Source: Sedimentisphaerales bacterium
Lineage (GTDB): Bacteria; Planctomycetota; Phycisphaerae; Sedimentisphaerales; Anaerobacaceae
Reading direction: 5' to 3'
Length of the DNA stretch: 40,482 nt
Assembly: GCA_028277585.1 (NCBI GenBank)
Contig: JANQFY010000427.1
Location: forward strand, 1 to 40,482
Shown here: positions 25,345-33,415 of the stretch, one piece after another
How positions within the stretch are numbered: the stretch's first letter is position 1
Layout of the letters: each line of letters starts with the position of its first letter
Program-made: the position numbers and the translations under genes
Notes under the pieces: generated by a model
Told to the model about the DNA's origin: nothing
Database searches by the model: none
What the model saw: the letters and a program-made list of their open reading frames with translations, nothing else

Positions 25345-26569
25345 GAGTAAGATAAGAACGGCCAAGATCGGACCGGCGGGTAAGGTTCTGGCGGCCCTGG
25401 TAGTGTTCGTTGCGGTAGGAGCGGGGGGGTACTTCCTCTATCAGCAGAAAGCGCAGGCGCAGAGCAGCGAGTCGCCCGAGGCGACAGCGCCGGAGAAACG
25501 CGTGGCGGTCGTGACCACGCCCGCAGAGACGCGGACCTTTGAACAGAGTCTTCCCGTGCAAGGTAATATCGAGGCCAAGCACTTCGCGATGGTCGCGGCG
25601 CGGATTCCGGGCGTCATCGAGGCGATCAAGGTCGATGAAGGCGATCCCGTGATCGCGGGCCGGACCGTGCTCTTTGAGACCGACGCGGTGTCCCTGAAGA
25701 GAAACGTCCAGATCAACCAGCACAATCTCAAGGTCGCCCAATGCGCTCAGCGGGAGGCGGCCGCCAACCTGGACAAGACCAAGGTGGATTTCCATAAGGC
25801 GAAGTTGGACTACGAGCGTTTCCAGCGGCTCCACGCCAAGGACGCGGTCACCGCCGACGCCTTCGAACAACAGCAGTCCCGCTACGAGCAGCTTGGGGCC
25901 GTGGTGAAGCTGGCGACCGCTCAGGTGGACCTGACGGCGGCGCAAGTGGATCAGGCCCAAGCTGCTCTGGCGATAGCCGAGAAGGACCTGGCCGATGCGA
26001 CGATCTACGCTCCGATCGACGGGACGGTCAGCTTGCGGCTCCAGGAGCCGGGCGAGATGGGCGATCCGGGCGTGCCGGTGATGCGCATCGATGATACGTC
26101 CGTGCTCGAGGTCGCCGCCTTCTTGCCGGCCCAGTACTACGGCGCGGTGACGGCCAATCAGACGGCCATGAAGATTCGGGTCTCCGGGGTGGATTTGGGA
26201 TCGCAGGTGATTACCTACAAGAGCCCCACGATCCATCCGAAGCTCCGTGTCTTCGAGGTGAAGTGTCTTCTCAAGGAACCGCCTGCTGCGGTGGCGCCCG
26301 GCGCCATGGCGGAGGTCGTCGTGGTTCTGGACAGCCGCCCGGGACTGGGCGTTCCAACCCGGGCGATCCAGCAGCGCGGCGGGGGCTCCGTCGTCTTCGT
26401 GGTCGAGGGGGATACGGCCCGACAGAAGGCGGTCAAGACTGGTTTGGAAAGTGACGGCTGGGTCGAGCTGCGCGACGCGGATGTCACGGACGGCGCCGCA
26501 ATCGTCACGATGGGTCAATACATGGTTGAAGACGGCGCGGCCGTGTCCGTTCAGCAGGAGAGAAAGTAA
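25328..26569 (+). CDS. RND efflux membrane fusion protein (HlyD/AcrA type)
   Basis: The periplasmic adaptor linking the pump to the outer-membrane channel. It has 413 aa: one N-terminal anchor helix (about 18-39) instead of a lipobox, a first lipoyl half (PGVIEAIKVDEGDPVIAGRTVL), a long alpha-helical hairpin (about 130-225, rich in Ala, Gln, Lys), the second lipoyl half (TIYAPIDGTVSLRLQEPGEMG), and beta-barrel and membrane-proximal domains ending with TGLESDGWVELRDADVTDGAAIV. It overlaps the TolC-type gene by 17 bp and shares 1 bp with the pump gene (TAATG), indicating tight coupling. Confidence 0.95.
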   Translation: MTAHPESKIRTAKIGPAGKVLAALVVFVAVGAGGYFLYQQKAQAQSSESPEATAPEKRVAVVTTPAETRTFEQSLPVQGNIEAKHFAMVAARIPGVIEAIKVDEGDPVIAGRTVLFETDAVSLKRNVQINQHNLKVAQCAQREAAANLDKTKVDFHKAKLDYERFQRLHAKDAVTADAFEQQQSRYEQLGAVVKLATAQVDLTAAQVDQAQAALAIAEKDLADATIYAPIDGTVSLRLQEPGEMGDPGVPVMRIDDTSVLEVAAFLPAQYYGAVTANQTAMKIRVSGVDLGSQVITYKSPTIHPKLRVFEVKCLLKEPPAAVAPGAMAEVVVVLDSRPGLGVPTRAIQQRGGGSVVFVVEGDTARQKAVKTGLESDGWVELRDADVTDGAAIVTMGQYMVEDGAAVSVQQERK

Positions 26570-29500
26570 TGTTCTTGTCCGATGCTTCCGTACGTCGCCC
26601 GATCGCGATGAGCTGCCTGATCATCGGTCTGACGCTGCTGGGCCTCAACGCCTCGCGCCAGATGGGTCTGGAGTTGATGCCCTCGATGGACACGCCCTAT
26701 ATCACGGTGATGACCGTCTATCCCGGCGCGACGCCCGAGCAGATCGAAACCGACGTGGCCAAACGGATCGAGGACCAGGTGGTGACCATCGATGGTCTCA
26801 AGCATGTCAGTTCGAGCTGCATGGAGAATGTCTGTCAGACCTTCCTTGAATTCGAGCTGGATGTGGATGTGGACATCGCGGCCACCGATGTCCGCGAGAA
26901 GATCGATCTGATCATCTCCGAGTTCCCCGAGGACGTGGAGGACCCGAAGATCCTCAAGTACGACATCAACGCCACGCCGGTGGTGCACTTGGCGCTGACG
27001 GGCGATGTCACGCTGGATGAACTCTATGACTATGCGGACAACACGCTGAGCGACCGCTTGACGGTCATTTCGGGGGTCGCGGAGGTCCAACTGATCGGCG
27101 GCGCCGAACGCGAGGTTCACGTGATGCTCGATCGCGATGCGCTGGTCGCCAAGGGCCTTTCCAGCATGGATGTGGTGACGGCCGTGCAGAACGGCGTTCG
27201 CAACATACCGTCCGGACGCGTCCAGGAGGACGGGCGCGAATACACCGTCAAGTTTGACGCCGAGTACAAGGCGGTCGGTGATATCGGCTCTCTGGAAGTG
27301 GCCAACGAAGACGGCCAACGAACCTATATTCGAGATATGGGGCGCGTCGTCATGACCACCGAGGAGCTGCGACAGAAGGCTCTAATTGACGGCCGTCCCT
27401 GTATCTACATCAAGGTGATCAAGAAGGCTGAGGGCAATGCCGTCCGCGTGGTCAACCGCGTCCGCGACGCGATGGATCAACTCAACGCCGCACTGCCCGG
27501 CGGTATGGAACTGGTCTGGGTCACCGACGACGGGCGCTTCATCGAAGCTTCGGTCCAGAGCGCCTGGATCAACGTAGGGCAAGGCGTACTTCTGACGGCG
27601 GCGATCCTGTTCTTCTTCTTGTACAACATCCGCTCGACGCTGGTGGTCGCGATCACCATGCCGCTGACGATCCTGATCGGCCTGTTCTTTATGCAGATGA
27701 TGGACTTCACATTGAACACCTCGACGCTGATCGCGATCGGCATGTCCGTCGGTATTCTGGTGACGAACTCTATCGTGGTTCTCGAAGCGATCACCAAACG
27801 GTTGGTCGCAACGGGCGATCCCAAAGAGGCCTCCCGCCAGGGGGCCAAGGAAGTCACGGTCGCCGTCCTGGCCAGCGCCGGAACCAACATCGTCGTTCTG
27901 TTCCCCATCGCGACCATGGGCAGTCTGGTCGGGCAGTTCCTCCGGCCGCTGGCCTGGAGCATGCTCATCATGACGGCGGTGTCTCTGTTCATCTCCTTCA
28001 CTTTGACGCCGCTGCTCTGCTCGGTCATGCTCAAGCCCATCGCCAAGGATCGCAAGGGGGTGCTGGCTTGGATGGAAGCCGGTTTCAATCGTGTGCTCGA
28101 TAGGTTCATCGGGGCCTATCGGGCCGTATTGGGTTTCAATGAACGGCATCGCCCGGCTGCGCTGGGCGTTCTGGCTCTGACGATTCTGCTGCTGGTGCAC
28201 GCCATGTCGCTGACCGGCGCCATCGGATTCGATATCTTCGCCGACCCCGACAAGGCCATTCTCTATGTCAAGCTGGAATACCCGACCGACTATGACTTGA
28301 ACCACACCGTCGAACGCGTCGGCGCCGTTGAGGACAGGCTCAGGGATCTGCCCGAACTGCGGCACATTCTCAGTTCCGTGGGCAAGGTTGAAGGCATCGT
28401 GGGTCAGTCCACCGAGGGTGTCTACCTGGCTCAGGTGTTGCTGACTTTCTCCGATCGAGACCAGCGCGACATCAGCATTGACAAGCTGCAGGATGAGGTT
28501 CGCTCCCGCCTGGCCGACTATCCTGAGTGTATCGTGACGGTGAACATACCGGCCATCATCGGTGGACAGAGCCAGGACATTGAGATGGAAATCGCCGGCC
28601 CGGAGTTGGCGACGCTCGACGGACTTGCCGTTCAGGTCAAAGAGATGGCCGATGGGATGGGTGGCTACAAGGATGTCGATACCTCCGTCCGTGCGGGCAA
28701 GCCTGAGCTGGCGATCCTGCCCGACCGCGCCGTGCTGGCGGACCTGGACATCCCGGCGGTCGGCCTGGGCGCCACGTTGCGGGCCAATCTCGAGGGACTG
28801 GACGCCGGGACATTCAAGCGGGGCGACCGCAACTATGACATCGTCGTGGAACTGGACGATCAGAAAGGCAAGGCCCAGGTCGAACGGTTCATGTTCCCGG
28901 CTGCGCCGGGCCAGCCCGTGCTGCTGACCAACCTGGCTAAGGTGGACGAACGGGTCGTGCCGATCCAGATCACCCGGAAGAACAAGCGGCGCGTGTCCAA
29001 GCTCTTCGCGAACCTGGCGCCGGGGATGCCGCTGGGAACGGGCGTCGACCGAATCAACGCCGGGATTGGGGGCGAGGGGGAGTTTCCGCCCGGGTACGAC
29101 CATGGATACGCCGGCGCCTATGAGATCATGGGTGAGATGCAGGCCGAGTTTGGCGGAGCGATGCTCACCGCCGTGGTCCTCGTCATCCTGACCCTGGCGG
29201 CGATCCTGGAGTCGTTCAAACAGCCCTGGTTGATCCTGGTCACGCTGCCCCTGGCGCTGATCGGCACGCTCTGGGCGCTGGCGATCGGGGGCCAAACCCT
29301 CGACATGTTCGTGATTCTGGGCATCGTGATGATGATCGGGATCGTGGTCAACAACGCGATTCTGATCATGGACCAGTTCAACGTGCACGTGGGCGAGGGC
29401 ATCCCGCGCCACAAGGCGATGATCACGGCCTCGTGCGAGCGGTTCCGGCCGATCATCATGATCACCCTGGCCGCCGTGCTGGGCATGCTCCCGCTGGCGC

Positions 29501-29640
29501 TGGGGCGGGGCATCGGCGCCGAGATGCGCAACGGGGTCGGCATTGCTTCGGTGGGTGGCATCCTTGTCTCCGGCTTGCTCACACTGATTGTGATGCCCAT
29601 TCTCTATGATCTGTTCACAGGCAAGGGCAAGAACGCCTGA
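26569..29640 (+). CDS. AcrB/HAE1-type RND pump subunit lacking the canonical proton-relay residues
   Basis: The inner-membrane transporter of the efflux complex, 1023 aa, the usual length. It shows the standard start (SDASVRRPIAMSCLIIGL), periplasmic porter domains, a first helix bundle (about 335-490), a second periplasmic half and a second bundle (about 855-1015). In TM4, where AcrB has GLLVDDAIVVVEN with Asp407/Asp408, this protein has GILVTNSIVVLEA, so the pair is Thr399-Asn400. In TM10, AcrB Lys940 is replaced by Asn928 (VVNNAILIM). The Arg-x-Arg-Pro of TM11 (ERFRPIIM) is kept. How transport is energised is therefore unclear. The gene is intact, with no frameshift. The following TetR starts 41 bp downstream. 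Confidence 0.93.
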   Translation: MFLSDASVRRPIAMSCLIIGLTLLGLNASRQMGLELMPSMDTPYITVMTVYPGATPEQIETDVAKRIEDQVVTIDGLKHVSSSCMENVCQTFLEFELDVDVDIAATDVREKIDLIISEFPEDVEDPKILKYDINATPVVHLALTGDVTLDELYDYADNTLSDRLTVISGVAEVQLIGGAEREVHVMLDRDALVAKGLSSMDVVTAVQNGVRNIPSGRVQEDGREYTVKFDAEYKAVGDIGSLEVANEDGQRTYIRDMGRVVMTTEELRQKALIDGRPCIYIKVIKKAEGNAVRVVNRVRDAMDQLNAALPGGMELVWVTDDGRFIEASVQSAWINVGQGVLLTAAILFFFLYNIRSTLVVAITMPLTILIGLFFMQMMDFTLNTSTLIAIGMSVGILVTNSIVVLEAITKRLVATGDPKEASRQGAKEVTVAVLASAGTNIVVLFPIATMGSLVGQFLRPLAWSMLIMTAVSLFISFTLTPLLCSVMLKPIAKDRKGVLAWMEAGFNRVLDRFIGAYRAVLGFNERHRPAALGVLALTILLLVHAMSLTGAIGFDIFADPDKAILYVKLEYPTDYDLNHTVERVGAVEDRLRDLPELRHILSSVGKVEGIVGQSTEGVYLAQVLLTFSDRDQRDISIDKLQDEVRSRLADYPECIVTVNIPAIIGGQSQDIEMEIAGPELATLDGLAVQVKEMADGMGGYKDVDTSVRAGKPELAILPDRAVLADLDIPAVGLGATLRANLEGLDAGTFKRGDRNYDIVVELDDQKGKAQVERFMFPAAPGQPVLLTNLAKVDERVVPIQITRKNKRRVSKLFANLAPGMPLGTGVDRINAGIGGEGEFPPGYDHGYAGAYEIMGEMQAEFGGAMLTAVVLVILTLAAILESFKQPWLILVTLPLALIGTLWALAIGGQTLDMFVILGIVMMIGIVVNNAILIMDQFNVHVGEGIPRHKAMITASCERFRPIIMITLAAVLGMLPLALGRGIGAEMRNGVGIASVGGILVSGLLTLIVMPILYDLFTGKGKNA

Positions 29641-29681
29641 GCCGCTGATCGTTCAGGGAGTCAGCATTGCAGGAAGTGACG

Positions 29682-30344
29682 ATGGGACAATGTGATAGCC
29701 GATTGGCATATGACACGCGCGAGATGGGCCCGTCAGAGCGGCTGTTGATCGCGGCTGAACAGCTCTTCGCCGAGAAGGGATTTACCCATGCGACGGTGCA
29801 GGAGATCACCGGACGGGCCGGGTGCAATATCTCGGCGATCAACTACTACTTTCACGGCAAGGACGAACTCTATTTCGAGGTCTTTCGCCACTTGCTGGCG
29901 ACGCTCAAGACACAGGGGGCCGGCATATTGGGGACGGGGCCCTCAGACGGAGGCGCCAACCGCGATTTGGAGGGCTTGGTGGATGCATTCGCGCGGGCTT
30001 TCGTAGGTCCGTTTCTGGAAGAGGGGGCCGGGCGGCGTCTGATGCGGCTGATTCTGAAGGAGCGCGAAGACCCCCATCTTCCCTCCGACTTCTTCCTAAC
30101 CGAGGTGATTGAGCCGACACGTGGCGCCATGATGGCCGGGCTCAAGGGCGTGTGCCCTCGTCTTGACGATGCCCGGGCCCTGATGTGTCTTGAGTCCATC
30201 GTTGGGCAACTGGTGTACCTGCTCCATACACTGGACACTTCCCCAGGCAAGAATCAAGGCGAGACAGCGTTTCGCGACACGGATCGCGCCGTAGAGCACA
30301 TCGTCGCGTTTTCGGCGGCCGGCATTCGGCACTTCCTCGGCTAA
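29682..30344 (+). CDS. TetR-family regulator, CecR-like, last gene of the efflux operon
   Basis: A 220-aa regulator. ATG 29682 is used with AGGAAG 5 nt upstream; a TTG at 29667 preceded by GGGAG is an equal alternative, adding five residues. The helix-turn-helix reads SERLLIAAEQLFAEKGFTHATV then QEITGRAGCNISAINYYFHGKDELY; the NxSAINYYFxxKxxLY form is typical of the CecR (YbiH) group. The C-terminal domain, with FLEEGAGRRLMRLILKEREDP and a region like DUF1956, also fits. It follows the pump by 41 bp, so the pump genes are bracketed by two different TetR proteins. It may regulate this or another promoter; the 14-bp repeats found before the first TetR are not seen here. Confidence 0.9.
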   Translation: MGQCDSRLAYDTREMGPSERLLIAAEQLFAEKGFTHATVQEITGRAGCNISAINYYFHGKDELYFEVFRHLLATLKTQGAGILGTGPSDGGANRDLEGLVDAFARAFVGPFLEEGAGRRLMRLILKEREDPHLPSDFFLTEVIEPTRGAMMAGLKGVCPRLDDARALMCLESIVGQLVYLLHTLDTSPGKNQGETAFRDTDRAVEHIVAFSAAGIRHFLG

Positions 30345-30395
30345 TGCCCACGGCGCTAACGGGCCTTCTGAATTGGGCTTGTGACGGCCCGCGGC

Positions 30396-30424
30396 TTGTC
30401 AGATGCTTCGGATTTTAGTATGGT
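30396..30424 (+). promoter_or_regulatory. Weak promoter candidate before the sulfatase-fold gene
   Basis: TTGTCA (30396-30401), 17-nt spacer, TATGGT (30419-30424). The start would fall near 30431, only 3 nt before the ATG at 30434, implying a nearly leaderless transcript. No other promoter is obvious in the 89-bp gap. Confidence 0.25.
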
Positions 30425-30433
30425 CGTCTGCCC

Positions 30434-32446
30434 ATGAATGAGCAGCGCAAACAACCTGGCGGCTGGTACTGGCTTCGCTCCGGCCTTGGCGCCGTGCATC
30501 GGGCCCTGGTTCCCCGGGCCTGCAGCGCCATCGTCTTCGGGGCGCTGTTCTGCAATCTGAGCGCCAAACTCTACCACGCCGAACACTGCGGGCTGTTGCG
30601 AGAATACGTCGGCTGGATTCTCACGGACATCACTGTCCTGCTGACCGTCGACGTCTTGCTGACTCTGATGTGCTATCGTTGGCCGAAGCGGTGGGTTCTA
30701 CGCACGGCACTCTCGATCGCCGCCGTCATCTGCACGTGGTCCGTGGTCAATGCCGCCTGGCTGATTCGCACCGGCACGCAGATCCTACCGATGGAGTTGC
30801 TGCCCCTCGTTCGCGAGCCGATCAACATCTCTCTGCTTGTGCTGCGGAACCTTATCCGGATGCCCGGCGCCGCAGCGGCTTTGCTGATTCCGAGCGGCGT
30901 AGCCCTGGCTTTCTTCTTCTCTGTTCTGGCTAGCCCGGTATTACCGGACCTTAAGCGGGGCCCGCTCGTACGTCGCATCACGATCACCTTGGCGGTCGCT
31001 GTGGTGGCGTTGCTCGGCCACGTGAGCATCTCCCTGCTGGGTTCCAATTGGATCACGGCGCGCGGGCTTCGGTATAATTGCCAGTCGCGAGCCATCCTGG
31101 TATTCATTCTGCCCGGGTATCGACACCTGGATCGGGAGGATTTCAGCAACGCCACGCGCGTCCTACCGCGCGCCAAAGACATGGAGATCCGCTTCAAGCC
31201 GCAACGGATAAATCACAATGTGGTGGTCGTCGTGCTGGAAGGCGTTCAGTACGGCTGTACCTCGCTGGCGATGCCCTATGCCGAGGGTGACGACCAGACC
31301 TACGATCCCACCCCCTATCTGGCGTCCCTGGCTCAGCAGGGGGTGACGTTCACCGATACCCGCTCGGTGGTAACGCACACGACCAAGGCGATTTTCGGCC
31401 TGCTGACAGGCCAGCCGCCCTCGGCGTGCCAGGATATCGGAGAGACCGTGCCTGTCGAGGATCCCTACGTCAGTCTCGCGACGATCCTGAGCCAAGGGGC
31501 CGGGTATCGCACTGCGTTCTTCCAGTCGGCTAAGGGGACATTCGAATCGCGGCCCGGTCTCATCCACAACCTCGGATTCGAGACGTTTCGGACCCGAGAG
31601 GACCTGGAGGACCCGAACAGCTTCCTGGGGTATCTCGGAGCCGACGAGTTCGCCCTTTTGGAGCCGATCGAACAGTGGATTCAGTCGGATGACGGGCCCT
31701 TCTTTCTGACCGTCCTCTGCTCAGCCACCCACGATCCGTACGAAGTACCGATTTGGTATGCGGATCTGGCTGAGACGCCCGCCGAGCGTTACCAGCAGAC
31801 GATCACGTACACCGATCAGTTCCTCGCGGCTCTGGACGTCCAACTGGCGAACCTGGGACTTTCCGAGAACACTATCCTCTGCGTGGTCGGCGATCACGGG
31901 GAAGGCTTCGGGGAGCATCGCATCCAGGGCCATGAGCGGATCGCGTATGATGAGGTGCTCCGTATCGTCATGTGTATGAGGGCGCCGCATCTGATCGAGC
32001 CGGGGCAGCGCATTACCAGCCCGGTCAGTTCGGTCGACCTGACGCCCACAATCCTCAGTGCGCTGGGCTTTGACATAGGGACCTTTGACTTCGCCGGGAC
32101 AGACATTCTCCAGCCCTTGCCCGATGATCGGAAAGTGTACTTCGCCGGCTGGATGCATCAGGGACCTTCGGGCTATGTCCAGGACGACAACAAGTACGTC
32201 TATGATCCGGAGCAGGGCACCGTTACGCTATACCGTCTGAAGAGCGATCCACTGGAGCTTTCCGGGGTCGAATTGCCCGAGTCCATGGCCCAGAGCATTC
32301 GGGAAGAGATCATCCAGTGGCGGCGCAACACCATCTTTCGCCTCGATCAGCCCGAGAAAGGCCAGATGACCCTCTTCGATAGGTGGTCGTTGAAGTGGAA
32401 TACCCGCAAACGCGAGTCAAAGGTCAAGCGTATCGAAGTCGACTAG
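30434..32446 (+). CDS. Membrane sulfatase-fold phosphotransferase (LtaS/MdoB/EptA-like)
   Basis: A 670-aa protein. Five transmembrane segments occupy about the first 215 residues, the layout of LtaS and MdoB, followed by an extracytoplasmic alkaline-phosphatase-fold domain from about residue 255. Visible active-site elements: the first metal-binding acid in VVVVVLEGVQYG, the likely nucleophile Thr in VTHTTKAIFGLLTG (T314-T317), and the second metal site VVGDHGEGFGEH with D487-H488, then GHERIAYDEVLRI. Such enzymes move phosphoglycerol or phosphoethanolamine from phospholipid to a glycan or lipid; true sulfatases share the fold but use a Cys/Ser formylglycine motif, which is absent here. Target unknown. 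The gene follows the efflux operon by 89 bp. Confidence 0.88.
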   Translation: MNEQRKQPGGWYWLRSGLGAVHRALVPRACSAIVFGALFCNLSAKLYHAEHCGLLREYVGWILTDITVLLTVDVLLTLMCYRWPKRWVLRTALSIAAVICTWSVVNAAWLIRTGTQILPMELLPLVREPINISLLVLRNLIRMPGAAAALLIPSGVALAFFFSVLASPVLPDLKRGPLVRRITITLAVAVVALLGHVSISLLGSNWITARGLRYNCQSRAILVFILPGYRHLDREDFSNATRVLPRAKDMEIRFKPQRINHNVVVVVLEGVQYGCTSLAMPYAEGDDQTYDPTPYLASLAQQGVTFTDTRSVVTHTTKAIFGLLTGQPPSACQDIGETVPVEDPYVSLATILSQGAGYRTAFFQSAKGTFESRPGLIHNLGFETFRTREDLEDPNSFLGYLGADEFALLEPIEQWIQSDDGPFFLTVLCSATHDPYEVPIWYADLAETPAERYQQTITYTDQFLAALDVQLANLGLSENTILCVVGDHGEGFGEHRIQGHERIAYDEVLRIVMCMRAPHLIEPGQRITSPVSSVDLTPTILSALGFDIGTFDFAGTDILQPLPDDRKVYFAGWMHQGPSGYVQDDNKYVYDPEQGTVTLYRLKSDPLELSGVELPESMAQSIREEIIQWRRNTIFRLDQPEKGQMTLFDRWSLKWNTRKRESKVKRIEVD

Positions 32447-32482
32447 TGGCGGCGGTTAAATAGGCAAGATAAGAATAATAGG

Positions 32483-32585
32483 TCTTGTCGTGCACGGGCC
32501 CATTCGGTATGCTGAATAGGAGGTGTTTCGGACGATCGCGGATCATCAGGCGATGGTCGGTACACTTCGGTAGGCAGCGACAAGA
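32483..32585. other. Possible structured RNA element closed by an 8-bp stem
   Basis: TCTTGTCG (32483-32490) pairs perfectly with CGACAAGA (32578-32585). Between them lie shorter inverted repeats: ATTC/GAAT around GGTATGCT, and ATCGC/GCGAT near the middle. The nested arrangement resembles a multi-stem RNA, but I match it to no known family and the strand is undecided. Confidence 0.3.
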
Positions 32586-32775
32586 GCGTGGCGACGCTGG
32601 TGCGGGGCTTATTGGCGCGTCGCGCCGAGTCATGGAAATCCGGGCGGATCGCTACAGGCTGACGCGATGTGCAACTACTCCGGAGGAGGGGTAATCCGCC
32701 CGATTTCCCCTTGAGCATAAGCCGAATCGCCCAAGACGCCCCAAGGCAACGGGCCGGTTCGGTTTCTCTGAAGCT

Positions 32776-32806
32776 ACGGAGTCGTTCTGGAGGAGGGCGA
32801 CTCCGT
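32776..32806. terminator. Strong hairpin, possible bidirectional terminator
   Basis: ACGGAGTCG (32776-32784) pairs perfectly with CGACTCCGT (32798-32806) over a 13-nt loop; flanking GAAG/CTTC extends the stem past a 2-nt bulge. It sits 65 bp beyond the stop of the minus-strand lipoprotein gene and about 330 bp beyond the sulfatase-fold gene. T-richness is weak on both sides, so termination is only a guess. Confidence 0.4.
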
Positions 32807-32870
32807 CTTCGTTTCCTCGCCTGCGACGGCGCCGAGATCCTTCCGGGTAGCCCTTGGAGCCACCTGCGCT

Positions 32871-33128
32871 TCAGTAGACGACCATCTCCGATTTCTTCTC
32901 TTGAGGCAGCCCGGCGACCTCGGAAGCGTGATGGCTGGCAAGGTCGATGACATAAAGCTTGCCATTGTCATGCTTTAGAAGGAGAAAACCGTTGCTGCCG
33001 CCCAGGACCTCGACCTGGTCTTGGGCGTCGCTGGCCGGGGGGCTTTCCACGTTGACACACCCCGTTGCATGGACAAGCACGCTCAGCAGGATCAGGCCCA
33101 GTACAGCCGATCGCACATTCATCTTCAT
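32871..33128 (-). CDS. Small lipoprotein of unknown function
   Basis: An 85-aa protein. ATG 33128 has a perfect GGAGG (33138-33142) 9 nt upstream; the longer frame upstream is not needed. The N-terminus MKMNVRSAVLGLILLSVLV is a lipoprotein signal ending in the lipobox HATGC, so the mature protein starts at Cys 24 and carries about 60 residues. The sequence after the Cys is acidic and linker-like (PPASDAQDQ), then NGFLLLKHDNGKLYVIDLAS forms a probable beta-hairpin, and the tail is charged. No family is recognised. It diverges from the subtilase gene, which has its own promoter. Confidence 0.75.
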   Translation of the reverse strand: MKMNVRSAVLGLILLSVLVHATGCVNVESPPASDAQDQVEVLGGSNGFLLLKHDNGKLYVIDLASHHASEVAGLPQEKKSEMVVY

Positions 33129-33295
33129 AATGGCATACCTCCAGATTGTGGGTCGGATCGTTCTCCTGGTATTCCAGTCGTTCATCGGACCGATAGATTG
33201 CCGGAAAAGCAAGGATTTCCGCCCTGATCTGCCTCAGAGTTCGATACGGGGGGATGATAACCCGTCGAGTATAGGGTGTATTGAGCCCTGGTCGT

Positions 33296-33324
33296 TGACA
33301 AAGAGGGTTCCCCAGGTTATCATA
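33296..33324 (+). promoter_or_regulatory. Near-consensus promoter of the subtilase gene
   Basis: TTGACA (33296-33301, perfect), 17-nt spacer, TATCAT (33319-33324). Start near 33331, leader about 85 nt to ATG 33416. Confidence 0.6.
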
Positions 33325-33415
33325 GTGTGCAATGGTAGTATTTGAGGGCGTCGAGGCCATCGGAGGCGAGGGCGCTTGCGGAGTGTTCCTTTATCGACTC
33401 TTGAGAGGAGGGAAG

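Larger units (their letters stand above)
32447..32870. other. Noncoding stretch with inverted repeats
   Basis: About 424 bp between the convergent sulfatase-fold gene and the small lipoprotein gene. Short open frames run on both strands but lack ribosome sites and family likeness. Two structured elements are noted separately (32483-32585 and 32776-32806). There is also a small GGCGCG-T-CGCGCC palindrome near 32612. Confidence 0.5.

Noticed and set aside
25241-26518. 425-aa open frame antisense to the membrane fusion protein
   Set aside because: Same reason: low-complexity basic mirror frame opposite a clear HlyD-type protein.
27382-29412. 676-aa open frame antisense to the RND pump gene
   Set aside because: Mirror frame of a GC-rich gene, rich in His/Asp/Gln/Arg, with no family likeness; the plus-strand pump is unambiguous.
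32443-32718. 91-aa minus-strand and 69-aa plus-strand frames in the 32.5 kb gap
   Set aside because: They overlap each other, have atypical Arg/Ser-rich composition and no family likeness.
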